Positions 1 to 12,247 are shown, numbered from the stretch's first letter. The stretch is 64,000 bases of DNA from Sipunculus nudus (GCA_026874595.1 CM049306.1:23173019-23237018); one strand, 5' to 3'. Notes: generated by a model from the letters alone, not told the origin. Numbers and translations are program-made.

Positions 1-872
1 GATGGCTTAAATGTCTGACCGTCCGGACTGCGCTCAACCTCTCGCTTCTCTCTAGGCTGAGATACCGGTTGCGCTGGACGCGGCACATTATTGCCATAAC
101 GAGGACCTGCTGTAAGGCTGTGTACACCGTGAGCCTCCGTATAACTCTCGGCTAAGTCTACCATACTATCAAAGTCACGACACCGTCTCTCTTTCAAAAA
201 CATAGAGAGATCCCTACTACAGCAGTTTACAAACTGCTCACACATCAACAGGTTAACTACCCCGTCGTAGTCACCTCCGACCCCTGCCATCCCTATCCAA
301 TGGTCTAGGTATCCACTCAGTCTCACCGCAAACTGACTCGGCGTTTCGCCTCGCTCAGGCCTACAAGTCCGAAACTTGTGTCGATAACCCTCTTCGGTCA
401 TTTGGTATCGCTTTAACAAGGCTATCTTTAACTTATCGTAATCCATGGCCTCACTAACCGATAACTGTGTGTAAGTCCCTAGCGCCTTACCCCGCAGTAA
501 CGGACTCAGGTGTAACGCCCAATTCTCCCTATCATAGCCTTGACATACAGCTAATCGTTCAAATCGCTCAAGAAACGCATCTAGCTGATCGTGAGCCTCA
601 TCAAAAGGTGGAAGCTGGATTTTCGGGAATACATCCCTACTTCTCTCTTCTTTAACCCCAGAGTCAGACTTTAACCTTAGAACCTCTAATTCGTGGGCTC
701 TAGCCTCTCGCTCACGCTCTAATTCCCGCTGTTCCTTCTCTATTTCACGTTGCCTAGCTCTTTCCTCATGTTCCTCATCCGCACGCCGTCTAGCCTCAAC
801 ATAATCTTGTAAAGCCTGGTCCTTAAGCCCCAAGGCCTGTCCGCATCTAACAAGTGACTCTAACGTTTCCAT
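1..872 (-). CDS. LTR-retrotransposon Gag-like protein, N-terminal 290 codons (open at window edge)
   Basis: Reading leftward from an ATG at 872-870, the frame stays open for 290 codons to the window edge with no stop or frameshift. The protein begins METLESLVRCGQ. It continues through a Glu/Arg-rich coiled-coil-like stretch (about residues 30-75), then KIQLPPFDE and a helical segment with LDAFLERFERLA. About residues 170-250 (FAVRLSGYLDHW, LLMCEQFV, DLAESYTEAHG) resemble the SCAN-like capsid region of Ty3/gypsy-type Gag proteins. No zinc knuckle, protease or reverse transcriptase is in the window; they would lie left of base 1. The insertion is antisense to WDR1, inside one of its introns. 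The intact frame suggests a young copy. It could instead be a domesticated gag gene, which the missing downstream sequence would decide. Confidence 0.75.
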   Translation of the reverse strand, partial: METLESLVRCGQALGLKDQALQDYVEARRRADEEHEERARQREIEKEQRELEREREARAHELEVLRLKSDSGVKEERSRDVFPKIQLPPFDEAHDQLDAFLERFERLAVCQGYDRENWALHLSPLLRGKALGTYTQLSVSEAMDYDKLKIALLKRYQMTEEGYRHKFRTCRPERGETPSQFAVRLSGYLDHWIGMAGVGGDYDGVVNLLMCEQFVNCCSRDLSMFLKERRCRDFDSMVDLAESYTEAHGVHSLTAGPRYGNNVPRPAQPVSQPREKREVERSPDGQTFKP

Positions 873-1019
873 GGTAACGCTCTAACCTAGTAAGATTCCA
901 GTATCTAGTAATATCCGCTCTTAAAAATCCGTAAATACGTACTGTTAAAGCCAACCTAACGAACCGGCGGTATCCGTACAATAACACTACGGTAGCTCTA
1001 CGCATCAAAATCTACTTAT

Positions 1020-1070
1020 ACGGACGGACGGACGGAAGGTCGGACGAAGGGTCAGACGGATGGACGGATG
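1020..1070. repeat. degenerate (GGAC)n/(GGAT)n tetranucleotide tract
   Basis: About 50 bases of imperfect GGAC/GGAT units lie right of the gag start. The tract is related in sequence to the ACGG microsatellite that ends several elements elsewhere in the window, but the hairpin tail seen with those is missing here. Confidence 0.7.
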
Positions 1071-2729
1071 GATATCAAGATATCAATAAACACCATGCAC
1101 CTATGATTACCATGCCAATCGGGAGGGGTAAACTTACCTGTCAAGAGACCCTACCACGTGACCAATCACAAACTAGTGTAGAAAAAATTATACCAGGGCG
1201 TATCTAACAGCATCAAAAATTTTCACTCTAATCTGGGTTTATATCAACCCAATAATGATGTCCAGGTATCACTGAACTAGCATTACTCACAACACATGCA
1301 TGTGTTCTAGCCAAATCTACAAGGTATATGCCGATCTTGAAACAATGTTGTGCTTCAGGTAATATTCTCACTGAATAAATATTAACTCCTAACAGTGGGG
1401 TAATTTCATTGTGCAAGTATACACTACAACATCAGTTTGGTGTCATTTCCAATTATTAATTCAGATCAACTCTTGTTTGAGTATATGAATGTCTGGTTTC
1501 AGTACTGTTTTCTCAGTTCAAAACTTCTGAAACTTACTGTAATTAGCCAGTTTTTTAAGGCTAATTATATCCTGGCACGCTCGCCATACAATGTCACCCC
1601 TAACTTAACGTGAAAACTTTACAACGGATATATTCTATAAAACCATACGATGGGTTTACGCTCGCCACTTGATTTCACTCATCAAGAAATTAGATCCCGG
1701 TCATTACAGGTGACATTTCCAGGTTCTTTTAAGGACGTGTATTAAAATACCAGACAATCATACACCCAGATCAATAGAAACTATGAGACATCAGGTTAAA
1801 TTCACAAATATAATTCAAGACAATACTTACAGAGACACAGGTGTGAGTGTGTGCGTTGATGTGTCAATACGACAGTTCTTCACCTTAAAATTACAGGATA
1901 TTTACTGAGTCCATGGTTTGTATAAAAAACAATAAAGTCCAGTTCCTTCAGAGATCTCTGGTTACTGTTTTGTGTAGAATCTAGCGTATGGTTAGCACCA
2001 TATAGATCTAGTCTTTCTGAGTTTAGCGATCTTCAACTGATCTTGCTTGTCAGCGACCCGGGTAGGTTTACGTTCACATGGATGCAATAGCGCTCTTTGT
2101 TTACGTAGAGCTTAGAGTCCTTGACCTTGCTCGTGTAGTAATGGTTTCACGGCTTACGGCGGTTATGTATTTAGGTCAAGCTGAACTAGGCCGGCAGGTG
2201 ACGAGCGCTCTATCACTTTATCGCCAATACGAAGCTCTGTCGGCAGCACGGCTGAGTTCTCATGAGCTGGGTCTTTGCCTCATGTAGAAGCTTGCTTCTA
2301 TGCCGTTCCTGGCGTTTCAATGTTCGTGCGTGCGTGCTGCCACCTCAAGCTTCAAGACCCAACTCAACCAACGATCAGCGTCTCTTCTTGAAGTCTGACG
2401 TCACAATCGCCTGTTCACTGTGTACGGCAATCTGGTTCTCTGATTGGCTTATTTCTCAAGTGTCCCATATAAGGATATATGTGACCTAGTTTGACTGTTA
2501 GCGTCACCATGGCGACCCACATACCAAAAATGTAATAATACACACGAAGCGTGACACGGATAAATCAGCTGATAGCCGATGGGATTTCATACAAGAATAC
2601 ACAATATATATATATACAATCAAGACCTGTCAACGCTTTAGGATGACGTTTCACGTCAATATCAATAGAGAACAGACTTCGTTAAACTATGATACAAAAC
2701 ACCGTACATATTGTCACCTATTGTCTGGT

Positions 2730-2738
<9 letters not shown>

Positions 2739-2764
<26 letters not shown>
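2739..2764. repeat. (TA)n microsatellite
   Basis: Uninterrupted TA dinucleotides of about 26 bases in the WDR1 intron. Confidence 0.9.
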
Positions 2765-2768
<4 letters not shown>

Positions 2769-3385
2769 TGTACATAAAGTCCCTTTTTGTGAATCATAGT
2801 GAGATCAGAATCCTGATCCGGTCACCTGATTCTCAAAGAGAACCCTGATTGGCCAGTTAGTTGTTTTACTGCTGCTGAGCAAGGAATAATTAAAAAGTTG
2901 GAATATAATCTTTAGAGTAAAAGATGGATATTAAATACTGGAAAATACAAAGTTCAGAGAGGTTGTGAATAAGGTTTCAGGATTACAATATATCACAAGA
3001 GCCTTTGTAACTAAAACTAATCCACTCACTAGTGGCAGGAAGAAAACTATTCCTGTTCTTTCTGCAATGTGCTTCAGCAGTTTGTGGACTTGTTCAGCCT
3101 AAACATGATTCACCAGTGTTCTGGAAAGGCAGATTTTAACCCTTCCTTACCAGAGGCATGCACAGCCAACTTTGTTCATATTACAAAGGCTTATGAAGAT
3201 TCATGATCATCAATGTCTTTGTAGCTTCCCCTACTTATGGTTGAAAATTTATACATATACATATTTTGGACCAGGTGTCATCTTTCAAAATATGCATCTG
3301 GGTGACCCTTGTGTTGAGCCGACTGTAACAGGGTTAAATGACACAGGTTTGCTGTACCATGTTTGATGTTTGTTGATTTCTTCAG

Positions 3386-3493
3386 GTTGTGGTTATGAGG
3401 AATGGAAGGCGGGTGTTTAAATTACCTACAAACTATGAAGGGCAATCAGTCAGCATCCACCCAGGACTAACTGAGGTTGCTGTAGGAGGAAGT
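3386..3493 (+). CDS. WDR1: WDR1 exon (first in window)
   Basis: 36 codons, phase 0 at both ends. The acceptor is TTCTTCAG before 3386 and the donor is GTAAGT at 3494. It encodes VVVMRNGRRVFKLPTN through VAVGGS, the start of a WD blade in the second propeller. I found no further WDR1 exon to its left in the window. Confidence 0.9.
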
Positions 3494-6400
3494 GTAAGTA
3501 CAACATCAGGGCTGAGTCCATTCTGCTTCCCCTGTCTGTCTTTTTCTTGATTATTTTGTGGTAAGGCAAACAAACCCAGGATATATCCACGAAGAACAGA
3601 AAGAGGAAACTAAGTTATTAACTGTTAAGAAAATGTCTTGCTTGATTTAATTTTTCCAAATACAGTTTTAAATGGAATATGAGAAACAAGTTCAAAATAA
3701 GCGACTTCTTTCCACAATCTGCATGATACTGGCATGGAAGGGAACAGTTCTGATGTCATAACAGATGAACATACAAAATAGGCACCCAGTAACATGGTGC
3801 CAATGAACAAAAAAGCTTCTGACCCATTTTTACTGTGACACTTGCAATCGCCCCATGCACATGCTTCACTGTTATGTCCTATGTTCACAAAAACCTGTTC
3901 CCTGAATGATAAATAATGATCACTATCCAGGAACATGATTCATGAATACATAAAAGATAATTTAACCAGGCCATAAAATAATCATGTATGGTACTAAATT
4001 ACACATTTTCCTCTTTCTGTAAATTATGTTTGGCCAATTTGTCATACCAAAAAATATTCTTGAACAAACAGGTGGACAGGGGAGTGAAATGGACCATACA
4101 TGTAAGCAAGGCCTTTAACTCCATCATAATGGGGCCTAGCTCCACTAGGCTGCTCTGCCAGCTTATTCATAAGTTATGAATCATACATGTGATAGGGCTG
4201 AAATTGTAATACAGCTTTGTTTATATTAAAAAGAGTAATTTAATATTCAAGAAGGGGTGTTGAACGAATTGTTGTTGCAAAAATTTTTCATGTAAAAATC
4301 AGATTACATGCATGTACACTAATTAGTGTCAGTAATCATTGAAATTTATGCATTATTGTTCTTTTCATTATAAAGCTCAAGTTTCCTCTAAACAAAATAT
4401 CTATGGTATCTGTATATAAGCTTCCAGTCTATTATGTCAATGAGTGTTTGCAAATGATTTTCTTTATCTAGGATGAAAAGATCCATATCTACACCTTAAG
4501 TAATGATACACTGACACCCAAGCAAGAATTACAGCAGGACGGACAGGTTACAGGAGTCTCATACTCCCCAGATGGGGTCTTTCTGGGTTCGTGTAATGCC
4601 AACAGAAAAGTCACATATTATGAACTGCCTGGTTATGAGGTGAGTTGCATGTTGTAATTAACATATTGCCAAACTAGTCATGTGACTAAACATTCCCAGA
4701 AGGCCCAGGGAACAGTCATAATTATAATAGGGTGTGCTATTTCTATGCATGTATACTTTTATCAACTGTTATCACCTTATCATCTATCAATATACAGCTG
4801 TTAATTAGTCTTTATATCAACCTTAAATCAAAATTAATGTGTTCAGCACAGTTGTGTTGACTTGTAATTTTCACAAGACTGGTCACTGATAATTTGTTGT
4901 TGTTTATGTTTTAAGATTTTTTTTTAGATTAACAGCTCTTGCATTTAGGCCACTCCTGTATTAAGGCCACTACTGTAGTAAGGTCCCTACTGTATTAAGG
5001 CAACTCCTGTATTAAGGCCACTTTTATCCAGTCCCAATAGTGACCTTTATACAGGAGTTCAACTGTAGTTGTGCACATATGCAATTAACCACCTTAGGTA
5101 ACATGGTTTTTCTGTGTCAGCTTTGCCGCATGTACTATGTTGTATATAAACAGGCTCATATATCCATAACAGAGACATGACATGAACTTTCTGAACTGGA
5201 ATAACCTACAGTTCATTAATATGTATGGATAATAAGCCAGAAATGACATAAATTCTACAGAAACAGTTTGTGAACAGCTGGCTTTAAATGCAACAGATCC
5301 ATCAGAGGTCCACAATTGTTGAATCATACTGAGAAGTCCTTGTGACATCCACATCTGAGTGATTATAGGGAATAGAAATTGTTAGGTTCGAATTTTAAAA
5401 TTAGGTCAGAAATAAGAGTAAATATAAGGTTCAAATCTGTCACCTGTGACTCTGATCAGATTATGTGGTACTTTTTAATTTAAACCTGCATTATGCTTTT
5501 TATCCAGAAACCAAGCTAAACTATGAGTTGATTCATGGTATATTTCAGCGAAAGATAAACACGGAGTGGGGCTACCACACGGCTAAGCCCTTGGACTGTA
5601 TGTGGACACCTGACTCGGGTCACCTCGCAACCTGTGCTCTAGATACAAACTGTATTGTGTGGACGCCAGGCCAGAAGATGAAATACACGGTCCTTAAAGG
5701 TACACCTTTTAGGCGACCCTAAACGAATAAATTGTTGTATGTGTCTTGTGACCAAGAATGTATTATATGGAGAAATGTTTAATTTTCTAATTAATAAAAA
5801 ATAATTTGAATTTTTACAAAGGGGTAGAAATAAAACTTGTGCTTCAGTTTTTAAGTGCTTCAGATTTTATTTGAACAACATGGTGCACAATGTGTTATAT
5901 TCCATGACAACTCTATAAATTTTCTAAAAGGACTGAGGAAAGAGCACCAATCTGACTACTAAGTGCTCATTTACAGAAATAATTAGCAAAAAATGGCGCA
6001 GATTCATGGTACTGTTTTTAGCTCAGCTGACTATAAGTCATCTGAGCTATAGTCGTGGTCCTTTGTCCGTCGTCCGTCCGTCTGTCCAGCCATCCGTTAG
6101 TTAACAGGGCACGTTTTAAAACCGGTGGACCTACAAATCCAAAATTCTGCATACCAATAGATGTCCCCAAAATCTCCTACCATACCATAAATTGGGTCAT
6201 TAGGACTTCGTTCCTTCGAGATATTTAGGAAAAACCTCCGTTTTCCATAAAAAAGCCATTTTTACTCTTCAAAGCTGCCTTATATCAAAACCACTGATCT
6301 GTTTTTGATCATATTTAGTATTCATATTTTTCCATACATTTTCTGTGCACATACCAAAAATTAGGTTAGTATTGGGTATTATTTTGAAGTTATGGGCCCA

Positions 6401-7598
6401 AATTTAATGCAGTTTCTTAAAAATCAGGAAATATATTTGCTCACTTAACATGAGAATTGCTGAGGCTGGAGACTTTTTTTCAGGAATATAACTTTATTTA
6501 ATCAAGATTCAATTGTTTACCCAAAATTAGATCTGAATTTTGCAAATTTTTTAAGTTATTAGCATAAATAAAAAATTAGTATCTTAAATTTTGTCCAACT
6601 TTGGCAATGGCACGTTTTTTCCCTGTAAGCACTGTTGATTTAATTTTCACAGCATATATACATAAGGATTTAATCTTAAAATTCTTAAATCTTAAGATCT
6701 AAAATCTGAAATTTCAAAGGAATTGTTTGAAAAGAGTAGCTTTTATTCAAGTTTTCATACACCATGTCAAGTGTTGTTTACATCTGGCCCACCTAGTAAT
6801 ACAGTCTTCACTTGCATTATGTAACCCACCCCAGGCAGCTTGCCTTGGCTTAGCTTGGCCACTACTAGCAGGCTTCCCCTCTGCCCTGCACTCCCATCCC
6901 CCCAGCTGGTGCATAAACTAGATGAATATTATAATTTTCTGTATTTTATTTTATTTTTGGCTATGCTACATTTTAGATTTTGTATTGCACCACCAGGGTT
7001 ACAATGATTAAAGTGCACATTTAATTGTGTCCACAAAGTGATGTATTGCTATGAAAGTGTGGATGTTCATCAGAGTGCTCATTAAAGATTTTAATTTGTT
7101 TGACTTATAACTCATGGTTGTATCAGTTGTTACATGATACTGGCTAAATAATCAAAATTTATATTGCTGATCCTTTATTTCAGTTCATAAAATTAAACAT
7201 TCCCAACTCCAGTTTGCTCCTGGTATAATATATTGGGTGTTTTGATCCTTGGATTAATTTTAACACGTATTAGTTTCATAGTTGAGAATACTTTTCTTTT
7301 TTTTCCTGATACCATTTAAAAAAATAAAAATATTAAAATTTTTCCTGTTAGTGCTGTGGATTTAATTTTCACAGCATGTACACATTAGCATTTCATCTGT
7401 TAAAATCTGAAATTTGAAACTAATTGATCAAAAACTGTAGATTTTATTCAAGTTTCCAGGTACCAAGTCTTCATTGTTTATATCAGGTCATTATAAATGC
7501 AGTGTACTGGGCAGTTACATAACACCTTCAGGTCTGACCTACTGCCACTGTGAGTGTCTGGGTCAGGCTGGGTCAGGCAGTAATTACCAGAGAGCCTC

Positions 7599-7629
<31 letters not shown>

Positions 7630-7706
7630 GGCAGTCCAGCTCTCTCTTTCTCTCTCTCTCTTTCTCTCCCTCTCTCTCCTCTGCTTTTTCTCTTTCTCTC
7701 TCTCCA

Positions 7707-7750
<44 letters not shown>

Positions 7751-9357
7751 ACCCTTATTGCCTCCCTTCCTCCCTCCATCCCATTCTGTTGACAGGTACT
7801 ATAAACTAGATACATTAGCTATAAATGTTGATGCAATTTAGAAATGTGAATCACCTGAAATATTCACAATCACATGTATGTTATACTGTAAATTTATAGT
7901 AACATTCGTAAACCTGGATAAAAATTATGTAATCAAAAAAAGGAATAAATGCAAATATTGTAATTTTTTATTGGCTCAGTAGAATTGGGAAAAAAATGAT
8001 TTGCTTTGTTTCTCCATCTTTCTGTCTGTTTTAAATATTTAATGTTCATGAATAAACGTTTGTTTTATAAGCACTGTTGAATTAAATTTCATATCTTGTA
8101 TGTATATGCAAGGGTGTTGTAACTCTCACCATCCCCTTCTTCATCCCACTGAGGCTTTGCTCCTTGGCACTGTGAACAATAGGTCTATGGCTATAGCATA
8201 AAATTTAATAATTAAAGAAAATATCTGCAGAGAGACAAAGGCGTTGTAACTCTGATCATAACACAACACCCCCCCCCCCATCAAGTCATTGCACCTGTGG
8301 AGTGGGGACGTTATGGCAACTGTATACATATCATAAAATTGATAAAAAAAGGTTTACCAAATAAATTGGATCTCATCAGACAAATGTGTAAACTGTTGAA
8401 CTGTCAACAGCTTATCAAAAATGTAACCAATGGAAAGGCATGGTCAGATCTCAAATATTTTTTGCAACATTTTCTTCAATCATATAAACCAACCATGGCC
8501 CAAATAACCTCTTCCTCTCAAACTTTATCTACATTTCATCATATTTTTAATATTTTAACCTTCTAGGTGGTTCAGTAATGTTGACCATTTGTCAATAGGT
8601 ACCTATGTACATGCCAGAAGTTATGTCAATATTGTGTAATATGTAGACGTGAGGGTCATCAAAATAATGTACCTTGTCAAGACTGATCTTGTCAAGGTAT
8701 CATGTCATACAGTCACAAATTCATAAATCCCCTCATCAGCATAGTTAATCATAACCTTGTATCTGTCAAATTGAAAGCTTGCAGTTTTCCATACACTATA
8801 GATCCTTCAACAAATAGCCTTATCATCATTATACCACTGCTTAGTATACTGTCATTGCATTCATATTTGCTCAAATAAATTGTTTTTTCGACCCCTCCCA
8901 AATAAATAAAAAATAAACCACTATATTTTACTCCATATTAATCCATCAGTCAGATTATTTCATATATAATTTACTCACATATTACATTATATTCCTTTAT
9001 AAAAGCCCAACATGACCATGATATTCATAAGCTTTTTCTACTCAATATAGTATAACAATGGTGATACATTTATAGTCCAATCATGATCAGCTGAGCGCCG
9101 TGACCCATGGGTCCCTTGTTTTATGTAGAATTATGAGTCAGCAGATTTATAGTTAATTGTTAAGCATCAGCTTATGTTAATGTATAAATTAATATTAATG
9201 AGTGAATATAATAAAATTAATATTTAATAATTGTTCATTTTTTTCAGGAGCTCATCAAATGAGCCACGCCTCAGGGGTAGCTTGGCTTGACAATAACACT
9301 CTGGTGTCAGCCGGCCATGACTGCAACCTAAAGCAGTGGACGATCACCCACCAGTGA
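3386..9357 (+). CDS. WDR1: WD repeat-containing protein 1 (AIP1), C-terminal part; join of 3386-3493, 4472-4639, 5549-5699, 9248-9357
   Basis: WDR1/AIP1 binds actin filaments with ADF/cofilin and promotes their disassembly in the cytoplasm; the family is a double beta-propeller of about 600 residues. Four exons with consensus acceptors and GT donors join in phase (0, 0, 1) and encode the last ~179 residues. Motifs in order are SIHPGLTEVAVGG, GQVTGVSYSPDGVFLGSC, KPLDCMWTPDSGHLATCA with NCIVWTP, then HASGVAWLDNNTLVSAGHD and the terminal KQWTITHQ. These correspond to the last blades of the second propeller; the ending matches the WTIT-type C-terminus of animal WDR1. Upstream exons lie left of the window. 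The gene converges on CLINT1. Its last intron (5700-9247) is filled with repeats. Confidence 0.92.
3494..4471. other. WDR1 intron, no gene seen
   Basis: AT-rich unique-looking sequence. The only repeat noticed is 4070-4099, a relative of a 33-base motif also found at 45267-45299 and 47025-47056 (core CAGGTGGACA). Confidence 0.5.
4472..4639 (+). CDS. WDR1: WDR1 exon
   Basis: 56 codons, phase 0 at both ends. The acceptor is TTATCTAG and the donor GTGAGT. It encodes DEKIHIYTLS, then GVSYSPDGVFLGSCNANRKV and ends YELPGYE. This continues the blade opened by VAVGGS in the previous exon and covers most of the next WD blade. Confidence 0.9.
4940..5060. repeat. short tandem repeat of ~20 bp in WDR1 intron
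   Basis: Five to six imperfect copies of a unit like AAGGCCACTCCTGTATT lie between WDR1 exons 4472-4639 and 5549-5699. The last copy is inverted (near 5045-5060, ATACAGGAGTT). No coding potential. Confidence 0.75.
5549..5699 (+). CDS. WDR1: WDR1 exon
   Basis: 50 codons plus one base (phase 0 in, phase 1 out). The acceptor is TATTTCAG and the donor GTACAC at 5700. It encodes RKINTEWGYHTAKPLDCMW then CALDTNCIVWTPGQKMKYTV. The WD-like dipeptide appears as VW in NCIVWTP, as in other WDR1 proteins. Confidence 0.9.
6016..7074 (-). mobile_element. tandem-body Helitron-like element, family C, copy 1
   Basis: Its right half matches, in reverse complement, the left part of the element at 38198-39900, including the segments near 6740-6920 and 7025-7070. 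The end at 6016-6100 carries the shared terminal cassette: a hairpin built on AGCTCAG...CTGAGCT followed by a GTCC/ACGG microsatellite. Body phrases such as TCTCGAAGGAACGAAGTCCT (as a reverse variant near 6205) and GGGCCCATAACTT recur in all family C copies. It has no coding capacity and is non-autonomous. The layout matches bivalve 'pearl'/HINE-type elements as I know them; assignment to Helitrons is inference. Confidence 0.7.
7594..7750. repeat. (TC)n microsatellite, imperfect
   Basis: About 150 bases of CT dinucleotides with TTTC interruptions. Long open frames across it on both strands are translations of this repeat. Confidence 0.9.
7800..9086. other. remainder of WDR1 last intron, no gene seen
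   Basis: AT-rich sequence with a C10 homopolymer near 8270-8279. A short family C-like phrase (AAGCACTGTTGA) occurs near 8071, suggesting an old element fragment. No exon-like similarity found. Confidence 0.4.
9087..9121 (-). repeat. tail-2 cassette (palindrome TGACCCATGGGTCA type)
   Basis: Reverse copy of a ~33-base module found at five places in the window. Its core is a near-palindrome around CCATGGG followed by GCTCAGCTGA. Flanks differ between copies, as expected for an element end. Confidence 0.65.
9248..9357 (+). CDS. WDR1: WDR1 terminal coding exon with stop
   Basis: The acceptor TTTTTTCAG precedes 9248. Two bases complete a Gly codon, then 35 codons and TGA at 9355-9357. It encodes AHQMSHASGVAWLDNNTLVS, then AGHDCNLKQWTITHQ. 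The final blade and C-terminus align in register with vertebrate WDR1, whose tail also ends in WTIT. Confidence 0.92.
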
Positions 9358-9865
9358 TCAAGTCATCTTCTATATTTAGACACTCAACACATGCTAGCAC
9401 TATAGCGTACATTAATAATCTCAGCCATACGGACAACAGACTGTGTGCTTCCTGTATTAACACTGTAAAGCCATCTTATTTTTTATTGAAGTAAATATAT
9501 ACATGGTTTACTCTTTCCTATTGATGCAGGCCTTCCCATATATTATATATATTTTCTTTCATATTTTCTGTTGTGTTTTTGTTTTTTGGATAGTTAATGA
9601 GCATTTACAGCTGCATATTGAGTCCCAAGATGTAAGATTCAAATTCTAAAACATTATTTGTTAAGTTGTAGAAAATTGACCTAGTTTTAAATCCTCATTA
9701 TTTGTATCCAAATGAGTTAAAGGTTTAATGTTTTACATTAAACTTGTTAATTAACAACTCAAGTCTTTCATGAATTTGGTGGATCTAATGGAAAAGGGAC
9801 CACACTGTTTTTCATAAAAAAATAAGAATAAGTTAAGTCTTAGTTAAGTATGAATGGATGTTACC

Positions 9866-9871
9866 AATAAA
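9866..9871 (+). promoter_or_regulatory. candidate WDR1 polyadenylation signal AATAAA
   Basis: A good AATAAA after the WDR1 stop, giving a 3'UTR of about 510 bases with no recognised repeats. No transcript evidence. Confidence 0.45.
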
Positions 9872-12247
9872 GAATTAGTGCTATAGATCAGAGAGATTGG
9901 ATTGTTGGCAATGTCATGAGAGATTCAAGTTGGGATTGGGTATCATGAACTCTTGCTGTTATGATGCAGTTATTGAAGGAGACTTTTACAAAGGAAACTG
10001 AAAGACAGATTTTGGTGAAAATTCTTCATATGTTAACAATGTTTACTATGATAGGTAAAAGGTGTTTAATACATGTATGCAGGTTCTAGGTGATAACTTT
10101 TGCTTGCATTCAAACAGATGAGTAATTTTCATTTTAATGACAGGCCAGTTTGCAAATTATTCATTCTCCATGTGAAATATGTGGAAACCCATTCAGTTAA
10201 ATTCTAATACTGTCATGTCACAAGTTATCATGTTATTATTATGCATTTTTTTTTTTGCTGCAGATAACTCGAAACTGAAATGTCCATCAAAAATGAAAAT
10301 TTCTTTCTTTTTTTTACTTATAAATGCATATTTGGTAAACAGCTCAAGAGGTAAGCTCAAAGAAATTCACAGCCAGTGTAGTATGTCATATGTCTGGCAC
10401 TATGCAGTTCTGGCCAAAAGTGAATTTTGTATTTTCACGTGCAGTTTCACCATGACATTATGTTCACTGCAGGTCAGTTTTCCAAACTTAATCTGAATTA
10501 TGAATGTGGTTTAGCAGTATCACTGATGGTAAAAAAAGATGCAGCACAGCATGCTGGGAAAAAGAGGATGTAGCAAAGCATGTTGGGAAAAACAAGAGTA
10601 TGCTGGGATAATAAGTTACAGCAAAGCATTCTGGGAATTTCAGCCTGGTAATGAAGCAACTGAAGCTTGCTGAAGGAACTATATAGTGTACATAGAGGCT
10701 ACAGTAAATGTAAAACAGCAGCTCACTGCTTTGGTTGTGAATGGGTAAAGCTCTGTGGTTATTCCGTGTAGATAATTAGAGCTTCAGTGTCGAGGTAATT
10801 TGCAGTATCTATGCATATCAGATAATCAGTCATCCTACCATTCTTAATGCTCCCATATCAGCCACAATCAACCCACAAGCCAAACCCAGGATGAAATATT
10901 CTCTCAAGCATATTTTGTCAGGGCCACCCATTAATTCTTCTGCCAAACCACAAGGCATCTGTGATAAAAAGAAAAAGCACATTAAACTGCCTTTGTGGCC
11001 ACTATAATTGCAATGGACCTTTTCCATCCAACTGGCGCCACCTAGGCACCACCTGGTGAAGACTGACAATGAGTGATAGGGTTATTTACATTAACAGGAA
11101 AGATTCTATTTTTATTCATCTCACATGTTAAAAGAAAAATTCTTTCATCTTTTTCCTGGTTAGGTTTTTGTCAGAGCCTTTGATTTAATTTAATTTTACT
11201 GGACAAAACATGCAATACAAGCTCATTGGATCTGAAAACAGCAAATCATCATTATACTCTGAGCGCATGCTTGTGGTAAAGGTCTTTTAAGACAAATCTC
11301 CTTTGGCATCATGGGTGGGTTTTATTCATATATAGAGATAGCCATATAAATTTAAGTGATCAATGCAAGACCATACACAGTTAGGACCATATACATTACG
11401 GAAGTGTAAGGTGCCATATCTGCCCGATTACCAAAAATAAATGAAAATAAAATCTGCAGTAAATCTACTTTTTATGGCCTTCACACATGAAATGTGTCAT
11501 ATGTTAATAATTAACAGGACTGTTATACCACTGGCTTTGAAGGTTTGGTAGTGTGTGCTTGGTCATGGGGGTTCACCTGTTACAGCACAAGCCATTTCCA
11601 GGCGGATCTTGTTGATTACATGGACTGTATATAGTATGTTCACACCTTCCAGGGCAGCCCGGTGAACTATTGATGGTGGTTTTGGAGGTGTCTACACTCT
11701 TATTATCTGCAATAAAATATTTTCACCAAATAAACTTGGCTCAGTTTGATCTGGTGTTACTAACTGAATGTTGTGGATCGTGGATATGATGATCTTTGGA
11801 AGTCATGTTTGTACACATTCTTAAAACTACGTACCCACTCTAAAATTCAAAACTGGGTTTTGGTTGCGGGAAACTGTTCACTTTATAACTGCCAAACTAA
11901 ACCGGTTTTGGCAAAACTGAAACCATCTCCGGACATGGTTTCAGTTTCACCAAAAATGTCCACTTGATAATCATACTGGCATGTGTGGAGCCTAAGCATC
12001 ACACTTCTGGATCTCTCTAGTTTGAAATATAGGTGGCACCACCTTAAAATATCAAGCTAAAGTTCCTTAAAGAAGTAAACTTTTTCAAACTCGCTCAAAT
12101 CAATCCAGCAAAACTGCATGTACTGCATTCACAGTTTCACAGATATACATTTTGGTAGTACTCCCTGCTTAAAGCAACAGGGTTTCTGCAACCCCAAAAT
12201 TTTAAGTCTTTAAGCAGATTCTCTCCCTTATGAGCGTTATTAACATT
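9872..12247. other. intergenic region, no gene seen
   Basis: Between the WDR1 3' end and the first tail-2 cassette to its right. It holds a small tandem repeat at 10535-10645 and a lone GGTGGCACCACC near 12031. Open frames here (for example 10179-10496 and 10830-11069) show no recognisable domain. Confidence 0.4.
10535..10645. repeat. four imperfect ~30-bp repeats with GCATGCTGGGAA
   Basis: Four copies of a unit like GCAAAGCATGCTGGGAA. The core resembles the TTCCCAGCATGC motif bound by ZNF143/Staf-type factors in animals; that link is only sequence resemblance. Confidence 0.6.

Larger units (their letters stand above)
873..3385. other. WDR1 intron with probable retrotransposon leader/LTR, no gene seen
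   Basis: By position, the 5' leader and 5' LTR of the gag element should lie just right of 872, but I could not fix TG...CA borders or a primer-binding site. The stretch 2040-2560 is richer in GC than its surroundings. It contains an ATTGG box near 2441 and TATATAAGG-like sequence near 2468, which might belong to an LTR or be coincidence. No WDR1 exon or other coding similarity was found here. Confidence 0.4.

Noticed and set aside
2430..2520. WDR1 alternative promoter (ATTGG then TATATAAGG)
   Set aside because: Spacing is plausible, but there is no downstream first-exon candidate and the segment may belong to the retrotransposon insertion.
7474..7815. Ser/Leu-rich or Arg/Glu-rich ORFs on both strands
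   Set aside because: They are translations of the (TC)n microsatellite.
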